Source: Massospora cicadina (Eukaryota; Entomophthoromycota; Entomophthoromycetes; Entomophthorales; Entomophthoraceae). Taken from it: a stretch of DNA of 64,000 nucleotides. The notes under the pieces were generated by a model that saw only the letters and a list, made by a program, of their open reading frames with translations, did not search any database and was not told the DNA's origin. Shown here piece after piece: positions 1 to 10,705 of the stretch. A program made the translations under genes and the position numbers. The stretch spans positions 107,616 to 171,615 of the forward strand of contig JAKSZP010008025.1 of NCBI GenBank assembly GCA_022478985.1. The letters are read 5' to 3'. Numbering within the stretch: the stretch's first letter is position 1; the number at the start of each line of letters is the position of its first letter.

Positions 1-501
1 CCACTCATCCATGAGGCATTCACCATACATGTTGATTTATGGGAAACAACCAGCAATGCCCCCAATTTTATAATCTTGTTTCAGTCAAGAAGCCATGACT
101 TCCAAGAAATATTTAAGGATGCTAATGCATAGTTCAATCCAACTACAAAGTGCAGCATATTATGCACTGGCTCAGAAAAAACGATCTCATTAGTGAGATA
201 ACATAGACCTGCGGTTGCTACCCCACTTTACTATAGGGGAACTCATTTTTTACTATGATAACATGAATTCAGATGAGCTAGTAAACTGGAGCAAGTATGG
301 AAAAGGCCGTTTGAAATCATTGAGAAGACATCTACAGATGCCTACATTGATAATCATGTTAAATTTCACCCTATTAACCATGTGCATGATACGTTCTTGA
401 ATAAATATCAGCAGAGGTCTAGGCTGACAGCCTCAAGTTCCCAATGAGTTAGTTGACCCCCACACATCTTTGTTACTCGATGTTTGGTCAAGTGAGGAAA
501 T
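1..501 (+). pseudogene. Ty3/Gypsy integrase C-terminal remnant (element H)
   Basis: The plus strand, read across several frames, resembles the end of a Gypsy polyprotein. It opens with a segment like the post-catalytic integrase region (MRHSPYMLIYGKQP, matching the usual 'SPFxLxYGxxP' pattern), followed by YYALAQKKRSH, typical of the integrase tail. Stops and frame changes interrupt it throughout, and the upstream part lies outside the window. It is followed by a purine-rich stretch (gtcaagtgaggaaa) ending at 501 and then a TG-starting sequence, the order expected for polypurine tract and 3' LTR. No other domain can be assigned. Confidence 0.55.
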
Positions 502-1470
502 GTTATAATAAGGTTTGACCAACCATCTGGATACAGAATTTTTATATTTATTTTCATAATGTAACTAATAACTTGATAGCAGATTCAATCAGTATAATAG
601 TTACTATGCCATGTGGCCTTATTTTTTATGTAGTGTCCTTAAGTATTAATTTATTAGTATTATTATTAAATCTTTAAAACTCCGCTGACACATCCCTTAG
701 TCCCTAAATTTATTAGCTTCTGATGCTGTGGCCTTAATCCCATTATTTTCGCTTATTTTTAGCATAATACTATACTATGACCCAATGCTGGCGTAAAACC
801 TTTGTTAATAGTGTCCTGTATTTAATATGGCGGTTAGCTGGTAATTTAACTACATCTGATGTATTGCATCCTTATATGGAAAATTCTCAACCTTATTTAT
901 ACACTCTCCAACCCAATTTGATTAGTATTATTTTAGTCTACCATTTGGAGGTGCTGCTTAGTAACCATTAAAAGCACCAATGATGTCTCTGATATAGAAT
1001 GCATATCTGAAAAAAATTTTAATGGGGAAAAAGGGTTTATTCTGGAGAAGCTGAGAGAGCTAATATGGATAGATCACCATCAGCAAACCTGGACCACCGG
1101 CAGTATCTGATACTACAGTGTGTTTCTCATTTTTAAATAAAAACCCCTCTTTCTAAATATAAGGTTTCATGTTAAATTTTATGGTAAAGGTTACTGTCCT
1201 CATAATGTAACTCATAACTTATGTTTAACCAGTACACTGAAAATACAACGCCACTGCACTAATTTCACAGTGTATCAGTGATAATATGACATGCTTGGAA
1301 GGAAATGAGATTTGATCAATTCTATCTTTTTAATGTTTAACGGAATTGGTTTATATTGATATTATGATAAAAACAAGATGAAAGAAAATATATAGAAGTG
1401 TTGAAAGCTTCAGTTCTGGAGCCTCTATGTATTGACAGTGTCATGAGGCTTACAGGTTAGATGAACCTTG
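502..1470 (+). repeat. Candidate 3' LTR of element H and AT-rich flank
   Basis: The sequence starts TGTTATAATAAGG directly after a purine-rich tract and an integrase remnant, so it is probably the 3' LTR of that element. No second copy lies in the window, so the LTR end cannot be placed. The remainder is AT-rich with no convincing coding sequence; the short open frame at 777-971 has no recognisable feature. Confidence 0.3.
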
Positions 1471-1490
1471 AACTCACAGATCTTTATTTT
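1471..1490. repeat. Target-site duplication, LINE 3' side
   Basis: The 20-bp sequence aactcacagatctttatttt is repeated exactly at 6820-6839. The two copies bracket the LINE and define its ends. Confidence 0.92.
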
Positions 1491-1556
1491 AAATTTTTAA
1501 ATTTTTAAATTTATTGCGGGAAGGCTGACCATGGAATGGACACTTCCGATTATGAC

Positions 1557-4500
1557 TCAGATGAGACAAAACTCAGTACCAGGTGAGGCACCCCAGAGAA
1601 GCGATGCTATCTCTTGTTGACAGCGGGAACGCCACTTATGGGAAGGGGAGGGAACGTGTGTAGGGGGCGTAGCCACTATTGAGCACGTGTGGAGGAAGGG
1701 GTCCGATTTGATGAACCAGACTGGGGAACCAGGAGGAGACCAGCTGCCGGCGACGTGGTGGGAGATATCCAAACATCCACGCTTGAAAGTGATCCACCAA
1801 ATGAGACTGGAATCTGTGGACAGCTTCAGGGATGGTGGGGATGGATCTGGCGATGGCATCCGAGACAATCGTGTGGATAGTCCACATGGCGATTGCAACC
1901 ACCAGAGCACGAAGGGAGGGTGGGAGGGGGAGGCCATTGATGAAGCAAACATATCTCTTGACAGACTGAAGGGATTTGTTTGATCCTGGCCTAGCAGACG
2001 TTGGACTTCGCGCCATATTACTTTAGAGGTGGGGCACTTCTCCAGGCGGTGAAACAGCGTTCCATACTGGCCACACATGACACAGGATGAGTGTAAAGCA
2101 TTAGAGCGCTCATCTGTACAATACACCCGCCTCAGGCAGCGCCACACATGGGAACAGACTTGAGGCTGCAACAGAGGATGGTGTGCGTATTTCCAGATAG
2201 GCTTTTGGGTCTCAGTGGAATAAGGGATGTCCATCATGTCCAGGTAGTCCACCCTGGATAGGACTTGGGGTCGAATGGGGATCACGCCATCATGGATGGG
2301 TAGCCCCTGTACCTCTTGTGTGAACTGAGGAGAGGGGCGGCCTCTTCAGGTTGTATGTCCACTAATACAAATTCTCCACTCTGCGCTTCGCATGGAGAGT
2401 AGGACTCGTTTGTAGTGGGTTTTGGTCCCGTGAGGACCTGTGGCCAATGTGTGTGATGCGAGGTATTTCATCAGGGAGTGGGGGTTTGATGGATTGTTGA
2501 GGCCCAAGGCCCGGGAGAAGTTGGAGCGGGCCGCGTGGGACCAGTGTTGGGATGGGAGTGTGGGAGCAGTGATGGCTGCAATCCAGGTGCCTAGGATCTT
2601 GGCGGCATGGGCTTTTAAGTCAAGTAGGCCCATGCCACCATGATGATGAGGGCCAAACATGACCTCTAGCCATACTGGTGGAGGGCGGCCTGACCAAAGC
2701 CATCCTTGTAGCAAAGCATACAGGGATTTGAAGAAGCTTGGGGAGAAGGGGATGGCATGGGCTCCAAACCAGACTTCGGATAGGAGCATAGAGTTGGCAA
2801 GAACAACCCTGCCAGTGAGGGTAGTAGGGTGGGCTCTGAGAGAGGCGATTCGCTTCGTCACGTTGTCCAGTATATGGCCCTCCATTACTGCTGACGCGTA
2901 TCCTCCTGCCTCCAACCACATGCCCAGATGGCGTACCGGTCCTATGGTAGGTCGCGGCACAAAGGGAAGCATCAGTGGAGCATTGTGTTTTAAGTTAGTA
3001 AGGCGTGGACTTGAGCGAGCAGCTGGGCTGGGTTGGGAACTACTTGCTGGGGCCCAGCAGTTCTGAAACTGACCAAGGAGGATGATTTCGGTTTTGGAGG
3101 CGTTCAGTGCCACGTTGCTTACCCAGGAATATTCCTGGATGAGGGCTTCAAGCGCGCGTGCATCTTTATTATTAGACACCCCCACCACGCAATCATCTGC
3201 AAATGCCATCATCTTGACTGGGGTTTGGCCTGGCACATGGACCCCAGTGAGTTGGACATTCACATTTCGCAGTAGTGGGTCAAGGCTGAAGTTGTATAAG
3301 AGTGGGCTCAGGGGGTCCCCTTGTCGCAGGCCCCTTTGAGGATGGACTACTTCCGTTAGGAAACCTGGGCTGCGCACAGCCATTGTTGCAGATTTCGTGA
3401 GCAGCATCACCCAGTTAATGAAGCGGGGAGGTAGGCGAAATTGTTGTAGGCAGGCCCTAAGGTATTCCCAGTTTACTCTATCATAGGCCTTTTGTTGGTC
3501 CAAGAATACAAGTGCCCCAGAGGCTGTGGACTGACACACATTAGCCACAGAGTGCACGTTATCCCAAATCAACCTTCTGGGGATGAAACTGAATTGTTCT
3601 GGAGAGATGGTGGCAGATGCTACAGTCCCTAAATGGTTAGCCATGATTTTTGTTAAAATTTTGGTGTCTGTGTTTGTTAGAGAAATGGGGCGCCAGTTAG
3701 CTAAGTCTAGCCTATCCCCTTTCTTGAAGAGTGTGACTGTAAAAGCCTCTGTCCTCCTGGTAGGAGGCACGTTTCCAACAGGCTTTGGTTGAGTGAGGCT
3801 AGCAGTAATGGGGATATGTATTTAAAATATTTTTTGTAGAACTCATATGGAATGCCATCTGGGCCTGGGCATTTTCAGTTTGGCGCACTGCAAATGGTAG
3901 TCCATAATTCGTTCGGAGTAATTAAATTCATTATTTCCAGGTATCGGAAAATGGTGCAGATATGAGCTCTGTCGAGAAATTCTGCCACTTCAGCTGGCTG
4001 AATTGGTTCAGCTCGGTATAACTCGGAGTAATATCTTTGCATTTCGATTGCCACTTCAGCCGGTGTGTCCACGATAGAATTATCCAATCTTCGCACCTGT
4101 GTGCAGGCCATGCTCTGGCGTGGTGCAAAAAATTTTTTGAAGAAGTATGCGGTGCACTTGTCACCTTTAGTGATGCATGTGGCCCTGTATTGGACACAAA
4201 CTCGATGTTTGTGTTGCCTTTCAAGTGCGTTGAGGTGGGCTGCTGCCTGCCCACTTCTGGCCCCATGCAGGGCTATATCCTGAGGCTGGAATGTTGGACT
4301 CCAAGTGGGCCAATTCTGCCAGCGCACGCGATATAACCGCCGATGTGGCTCGTGAGCGTCTGGATGAGAGATGGCGATAGTGGCAGATGGTGTCTTTTTC
4401 GAAAGTTGCCCATGTGGAAATGGGGTCCGCACAAAACGGTGCAACAAATGATTTTGCCAAAGTTGCCTCTTCCACCCACATGGAAAATCCTGGCGACGCA

Positions 4501-5263
4501 AGCTCTGGGGGGCAGATTTTGCACCAATGTGGGGCCTTTGCAACTGTGACGGGTAAGTGGTATGTTATCGAGACCAGTCGGTGGTTGGAGAATTCCATTT
4601 TCATTGTTTTGAAGTGGGAGATGTGGGGTTGGAATTTTTGCCGGCACTAGAATAAGGTCAATGCGGGTCATGGACCTTAATTGGCCATTGTGGATGTGGG
4701 GACGCGTCATGTTTTTGAGCAGTGGGGCATGTCGCGGCAGCGCATCCATTAACCCAAGGGTGGCTTTTAGAACGCGTAGTTCTACGTGACCCTGTGGGGC
4801 GTGGGGTGAGGGCGGCCACCGGTCCGTTGGTGAGGTTAGCCAACAGTTCATGTCACCAATTAGGAAAGAATCGGGGGTAGCGGGAGGGATTTGACCAATG
4901 AGAAAAATTTCCCGATGCTCTTGTGCACCATTTGGGGCATAAATGTTGATGATTGTGTGTGCAATATCAGCCCATGAGAAGGTGACAACAAGCACTCGGT
5001 CATTTAGGAATATTTCTGAAGATGTAAATTTGAAAAAATTGTTTTTCTGAATTAGCACCCCACAGTGCTTCGACCAAAAGGATAGGGATGGTAGGAGCAT
5101 TGTTTTCCAAGCATCCTTGGAACCTCATGGACAGTGGGTTTCCTGGATGGCCAGGATATCCACGGGTAAATTATTTTGTAAAAAAACTCAGTTTCCTAGC
5201 CTGGGACGGGGAGGCCTTGAGTCTGGCAATATTCAGCATCCCTAGAGTGAAGGTTTCCCCCAT
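1557..5263 (-). pseudogene. LINE ORF2: endonuclease, reverse transcriptase, zinc finger
   Basis: ORF2 would make the nicking and copying enzyme of the LINE. A plausible start is the ATG at 5263 (MGETFTLGMLNIARLKASPS). The endonuclease signature VDILAIQETH lies at 5132-5163 and GDMNC further on; a frame break at a T run separates the start from it. A linker with YYSELY occupies about 4540-3875. The polymerase core is open from 3770 to 2346, with QKAYDRVNW, GLRQGDPLSP and the catalytic FADD at 3194-3205. The C-terminal part (2285-1590) holds CVMCGQYGTLFHRLEKC at about 2085-2030, a zf-RVT-type CX2CX7HX4C finger. At least four frame changes break the protein. The neighbouring open frames on the plus strand are antisense shadows. 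Confidence 0.9.
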
Positions 5264-5491
5264 TGCACCTTAGGTGTGAGGGGGTGGGCCCCCTGGCCCA
5301 CCAGCCTCTTCCAGGTCCCCACGGGCTTTCACAGCAGTGCGGGTATTAGCAGCAATCCTATCGGGGTTTTTGTTAATTTTTGCAGAAAGAGTCGCGTTGG
5401 CTTTGGCCTTTGCTTTTTGTTTTCCCGACGTCGGACGAATTTTTTGCAGTGCGGATAAGTTCAGTGCACCATCGAGTGGGTCAAAAAAAAT

Positions 5492-6662
5492 TTAATCGGT
5501 TGGGATAGGTCCCAAGTCAGTTTCAACCGGGGCTTGGGTGCAGTGATTGGGTGAGATCAAATCTCCCATCGGATCCTCAGATTGAGTGGCCCGTTCAGCT
5601 TGGGCCTCCCAATCTGATTGGGTGATGGATTCCCAAGTTGCTTCCGCCGCGAAGGTCTCCATGTCCTCCTGGTGTTGTGAGTGTGGGATGGTGGTGGTGA
5701 CCTTGGCCACTTCCTTGGCCGCGGTCCTACGGGCCTGCTTGGCCTTTCTTCTGCTCCTGCGGGGAGATGGGCTTTACCAATAGGTAGCAGCCTTGTGCTC
5801 CCCACGGGAAAGCCTCTTTGGTGCTTGCGGTTGGTTCATAGTGCGCCTCTCCACTGGCCATGGCCACTGAGGGGTGCTCTTGGAATGTAACGCCCTCTTT
5901 AATAGGGCACGCATGTGCCTTATGGCCAAACGCATCACAGTGGGTGCAAATGGGGGGCGCGCTGTCCACGGTTACCCGAAATGGGTGGGTGGTGTGCCCT
6001 GCGATGTCAATAAAGGTGGAGTGCGGGATCTGGGTTAGGTCCTTCACGATCTCCTCAGTTGGGGTCAGAACTGCGATGGCTTTGCCGGTGCACAGGTGTG
6101 GCATCAGCGTGAAATGTTGCATTTTGAAAGATTGTATTTTGCTGTATATGGCGAGACCATCTTTCAGGTGTTGCTCCAAAATGTCACGTTTTACCGTAGT
6201 AGGCAAAAAGTCAACCGTGAGGAAAATTTGGTTTGATTTTGTCCATCTGGTGCATTTAGTTTTGATGACCTGTTGCCCTTTGGGGAGGTCAACCACTACG
6301 CGCACCGCTGCAGCCTTTTTTTTTTAGTACTAGATGGTCCCCGCACCGCTGCAGCCTTGTCTGCTGCTATTTTGCTTTCAAAACCTAGGTCCAGCCAACC
6401 GCGTGACATGGAGTGAGGTGCAACGTACACCGTGGTTGGGAAAATTTTGTGTACATCTTCACAAAATTTTTCCCATAGGGCCGTTTTTTGGATGTCCAGA
6501 TACACACGGACTCCAACTTCCACCGACAAAAGTAGCTGGGAATGTGGCGTATTGGTGTACTGGTTGCATCATGCTTGCCACACGAGTATCTCCGGGGAAT
6601 TTGTGACCGCCAGTTTTTTTAGATTTTTTTCTATTCCGCTGGATTCTTTGGGGCGTTTTCAA
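5492..6662 (-). pseudogene. LINE ORF1: RNA-binding protein with CCHC knuckle
   Basis: ORF1 proteins coat LINE RNA in the ribonucleoprotein. Here the N-terminal part starts near 6662 and changes frame near 6530. The middle (YLDIQKTALWEKFCEDVHKI) is cut at 6318-6341 by a 24-bp foreign LINE tail. The frame then runs from 6305 to 5727 and contains HPFRVTVDSAPP and the knuckle CTHCDAFGHKAHAC at about 5949-5908 (CX2CX4HX4C). A charged C-terminal tail in another frame ends at 5492. The same knuckle and the preceding HPF-V-V motif occur in the half-LINE ORF1 at 38313-39254, so the two are probably related. Confidence 0.8.
6318..6341 (-). mobile_element. 24-bp ultra-short LINE-tail insertion
   Basis: On the minus strand the insert reads GGGACCATCTAGTACT followed by eight A's. 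It is flanked by an exact 17-bp duplication, cgcaccgctgcagcctt (6301-6317 and 6342-6358). It interrupts LINE ORF1, so it is younger than that LINE. Confidence 0.88.
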
Positions 6663-6819
6663 ACGTTAGAGGCCGCGGGCCTTCTGCCTGCTCCTCTTGC
6701 CTTGCTTGCCCAACTGCTCCCAGACATGGGCGCAGACTAATCCCCTATGAGATTATCAAACTAGATTTAGTCTTGAATTGAATGGGTTGCAAAAGTGTTT
6801 GCAACGAGAAAGAAAAGTT

Positions 6820-6839
6820 AACTCACAGATCTTTATTTT
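6820..6839. repeat. Target-site duplication, LINE 5' side
   Basis: Exact partner of 1471-1490. Confidence 0.92.
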
Positions 6840-7258
6840 GGGGATATTTATAATTTAACTATGAAGACTCACTTTCTGTTTTTAGAAACAATGCATCTTA
6901 TTGGTACCTTTTTTAAACTTTAATTGTAATTTTATAATTGTTTGTTTGCTTTTCATACTTCATAAATAACATGTTTTGGTTTTGTAGAAGTACCAGATGT
7001 TCTTATATGCTTTATAGATGATAAGTGTCCATCTGGCATTGGTTCAGTATTCTTTTTGCCTCTTTTCTTTTAATGGCTGTTAAAAATATCTAAAAGAACT
7101 CCTTTACAATGGACTCATTGTTTCTTTGTAATTAAATTTTAAATACCCAACTTGATATAACAATTGAGATTTTCTCAATCATAACATTTTGACTCAAGTT
7201 CATATTTTCTGAATCTTTAGTCAAATTGTTTAACCATATTTTAATTTTGGGAAAGTTT
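6840..7258. other. Non-coding AT-rich spacer
   Basis: Between the LINE and the nested Gypsy complex I see only AT-rich sequence with no open frame, RNA gene or repeat boundary that I can support. Confidence 0.5.
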
Positions 7259-7663
7259 GGGTGTGTCAAAGTCATGGCTTTCTTTAATACTTGCTGGTTT
7301 AAATGGCACAAGGTAAAATAATAATAGATAGCAGGAGTTTTAAAAATTATAACTGCTGTGAAATAAAATAGGGGATTCTAGTAAACACATATAAAAATAG
7401 AGAAGCTTAAACTAATCATGAGAGGTTTTTTGCTATTTTTATTAGTGGCAGTGACAGGGTAAAAAAACATATTGTTATGTCACTGCTTATTATATACACA
7501 ATTTGAGGTTCATAGTGAGTCAGCGAATTATTCAGGATAAGCTATGAACATCCAAATTAGGAAATATGAAGATTTGACCTATCAAATCTAGAAAACTCGC
7601 TTTTCTTCAAAGGAATGGTTGCGGAAGGGTCCATAGTAGGTAAGACCAGTCCATTAGGTAAGG

Positions 7664-8178
7664 CTTTTTTAGCACTAGTGGTGCCCAACCCAAAAGGTGG
7701 AGCCGCCACGCATCTTTATTTGCAGATGGGCCAAAAAAGGGATTATTAAAAATAAAAAAAATCCTAATATGCACCTCAGCTAACAGGCTAGAAACCATAT
7801 CAGAAGGTGAGAAAGCTTTGGGAACCTTTTATCTGGTGCCCTCTTTAGCTTATGGGCCATGGCGGACAACATTGTTTAGGAGCATATGTGACATAAGGTA
7901 TAAGGAGCTATAATTGTGTGTTTTTTTGTTGATAAGGCTGGCAGTGTCCATTGCCTCAACATATTGAACAAGTTAATGCTCAGTGAAAGTGATTAGAGCA
8001 GGCACACAAGTGGATGACTTGATGCGCTGGCAGCTTTGGGATTATTTGGGGTTGAAAAGAGAAGTTTTTGCTGCTTAATGCAATCATGGCTCACCCTAAA
8101 AGCAAGCTTGTCAATTTCATAAATTGCATCTTTCTCAAAATTGTGGGAAAAATTGGGGATAGGAATACCTCTAACAAG
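7664..8178 (-). mobile_element. 515-bp 5'-truncated LINE 3' end
   Basis: The fragment is flanked by attaggtaagg at 7653-7663 and 8179-8189 and is absent from the partner LTR of element C. On the minus strand it ends TTGGGTTGGGCACCACTAG followed by TGCTAAAAAAG. This is a diverged version of the tail seen alone at 32250-32297 and other sites, so it is a longer copy of that LINE family or a close relative. A short open frame near the 3' end (7798-7607) runs through the tail, but I cannot identify a domain. Confidence 0.82.
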
Positions 8179-8284
8179 ATTAGGTAAGGATTTGATGCAC
8201 TGGAACCAATCACCATTTGGAAATATTTTTGCACCTGTGGGACCCCACCCAAGGCAATAAAAGAGGTGGTCCCCAAGTAGGTGG

Positions 8285-8847
8285 TGTCAAGATTCTGATA
8301 TGACTGGACAATAATCTTGGAACGGCTAGGGCGGATTGGAAATAATCTGCCAAATTTGAGGTCAGTCACAATTATTTGAGTGCCTCAAGATGAGGCAATA
8401 TTGGGATATAATGGGTTTTTATTGGATCTCCTTTAAATAAGGTGATAAAGTGATAAGGTGATGTCGACATTTGACAAATATGAATTAGATTGCCTCCAAT
8501 TATGGCGATAGAGAGCTAAAGAATAACAAGCCAAAACTGAGGAGAATTGGCGGAATAGAATAGTCTAAGCTATGAGAGCAGTATTTTCCAAACCCACTAT
8601 ATATAAGTGAGATAGGCAATTGAGAGGAGAAAGGTTGTTATTAGTAGAGAGAGAACATAACAGCAAAAGGTCGCTGTATTTATTAAAAAGTAAATAAAGT
8701 GTCGTTGGGGAGATTGCTCCTATTTTTAGTATATTTTCAAGTGAGGTTAAAGGACTGATGATCCCCACATCATCTGTCCGTTGTTCAGTGGGTTTGACCT
8801 GCTGAAAAATACAGTGGATCCTAAAAATACCGTCCAAAATTATAACA
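8285..8847 (+). repeat. 5' LTR of element D
   Basis: Begins TGTCAAGATTCTG and ends TTATAACA; matches 14254-14818 along its length. The following bases, TTGTTCGCTACAGGGG, are the likely primer-binding site and resemble those of elements C, E and F. Confidence 0.9.
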
Positions 8848-8930
8848 GTTGTTCGCTACAGGGGGGCCCATTGATCAACCACTAACTACTATGAATCTCT
8901 AGTCATCATCTATGTCTTATAAAGCATGCA

Positions 8931-10705
8931 TTGCTGGTGAATCTACAAAACAAAGCACCAGCTGAGTATGAGGAACTCAAACTCACCTTAGACGCAGTGC
9001 TCAAAAAACAGGATAAACTCCTTCAAGAACGAGATGCTGTCATGCACCAGCTTGATAGCACGTTTAGCCAAATGCAAATTCTGGGACAACAAAACAAGGA
9101 ACTTGCTAATATTTTGGATGATACCACCAAATGGCTGCAGTGTGCAGAGCGGAAATTGACCAGTGCCTCTCAGTATTCTCGCTTGGAAGAGAATGAACAA
9201 GGGTGGGAACCATACAAGGAGGAATATGACTCTGGTTGGAGCTACTACACCCATGATGGTAGCACTGGATATGAATATGAGTCAGAGTGTTAATTCCCTC
9301 AAGTGATGTTGGTGCTGCTCATGGCAGAAGGCCACGCTACCCCCAAAGCAGCAGACATCCCAACTTCCGCTGGTTAAGCTTTTCATCGAGAAACTGCTTT
9401 TGGATCTTGACTCATTCCTCAGTATGGCCAAAAAAACCCGTGATTGGGATGAGGAGGTTTTTATTGAGAAACTACCTCCGTTTGATTGAAATGGAATATC
9501 CTTGTCTTCTTTAAATGGTTTGAATTTTCAGTGGAAGGCACATCTGATAGATGGAAGGTTAAACTGTTGATATCTGCCTTAGATGTTGGGAGTTCCAATC
9601 AAGTCACCTGTTACTTCTCATGTAGCTCTGTTACCTATAGGGATGTAAAGGATACCATGCTTCACCTGTTCAGGGGCACCTCAAAGATGTCACAGCTGAA
9701 AGCGGAATTCTTAACAATTGGATTCCGCTAAAACAAGACTCTCTTTGAGTTCGCTGATCAATTTATGATGGAAGCTCATGTGTTATTGGGGCAGGATAAT
9801 TAGTGGAAGCTAACATGTGCATTGCCATGACCTCTGCGGTAAAGCCATACTGAGATCTTAACATTGTCATTTCGCTGCTTCTTGATGATGAAGTTCCCCT
9901 GGATAAAATTGTACAGTTTTTGCATCGCATATCCCCTAACTTTCTGTCACCAAATATGGAATGGAAGACTACCGCCTCTGCTGTACCCTCTTATTCAGGA
10001 GAATATATTTGTCTGACTCATGTTCCGCCTAGCAACCTTTGACCTTACTATAACTCTGTGCCTCATCCTCAGCTAAATTATTCTCAACATTTTGATTATT
10101 GCCCAGGGGCTGGTTACAAAAACCGTCAGCAACCTAGCTACCAACCAGTAACTAGTTATGCGAGTGGTCAGCAATCATCTTACCAACTTGCCCTAGTTAC
10201 GCTGAATGACCCCAAACTTTCTGACCTGGACCCTCTTATGAAAATCAAGGACGTTGCTCTTATGTGGTTAGCTGCTATGAATGCAGCCGCCCTGGTCATC
10301 TGGCAAAAAACCTCTATAACTGCCATGTGCACTACATACATCATGATCAATACTACCAGGGAAAAATGGAGTGGAGTAGAGATGGTACTCTCTATCTCCG
10401 TGATCCCAAACCAAAATGTCCCTGAATCAATAGTAGTATATCTCACAGAAGTCCATCAGTATGATGCCAGAATTTTATACCAGCAGCCAGTTGGAGGAGT
10501 AAACGTAATGACACAAGCTCAAGCCAAGGCCACGATGGAAGAATCCTCAGAGCAACTGAAGCCGTATGCCTGTCAAATGCTTGATCAATCTTCCTTGGAC
10601 AAGTTGGATTCGGCCGTGGATGCACCAACTCTGAAAGGAGTAAACGTTGCCCTTCTGGTAGACGCCATTGTCAAAGAATTTCAAAGTTGGTGAGGGGATA
10701 ATGAG
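8931..10705 (+). pseudogene. Element D gag: coiled coil and zinc knuckle
   Basis: Gag would form the virus-like particle. The 8931-9293 frame is a heptad-like, Leu/Glu/Lys-rich segment (LDAVLKKQDKLLQERDAVM) followed by an acidic, Tyr-rich stretch. Capsid-like sequence continues through shifted frames to about 9960. A Gln/Tyr/Ser-rich linker starts at 10058. Near 10270 a second frame reads CYECSRPGHLAKNL, a zinc knuckle (CX2CX4H) with the last Cys apparently replaced. Frame changes are frequent, so no single protein can be drawn. Confidence 0.72.

Larger units (their letters stand above)
1491..6819 (-). mobile_element. Complete decayed non-LTR retrotransposon (LINE)
   Basis: This is a 5.3-kb LINE on the minus strand, flanked by an exact 20-bp target duplication, as left by target-primed reverse transcription. 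It carries ORF1 with a CCHC knuckle and ORF2 with an apurinic-type endonuclease, a reverse transcriptase (AFADDC) and a C-terminal zinc finger. The 3' end reads ...GCAATAAATTT followed by AT-rich TAAAAATT-type repeats rather than pure poly(A). The 5' end at 6819 is apparently full length because ORF1 and a leader are present. Frameshifts and stops in both ORFs make it non-autonomous now. A 24-bp tail of a different LINE family has inserted in ORF1 at 6318-6341. The clade is not certain; the order EN, RT, zinc finger without a visible RNase H suggests an L1-like or Tad-like element. Confidence 0.93.

Noticed and set aside
1687..1983. Plus-strand open frames opposite the LINE (also 2440-2643, 2659-3066, 3033-3339, 4037-4650, 5586-6327)
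   Set aside because: They are antisense shadows of LINE ORF1/ORF2, whose minus-strand frames carry the recognisable motifs.
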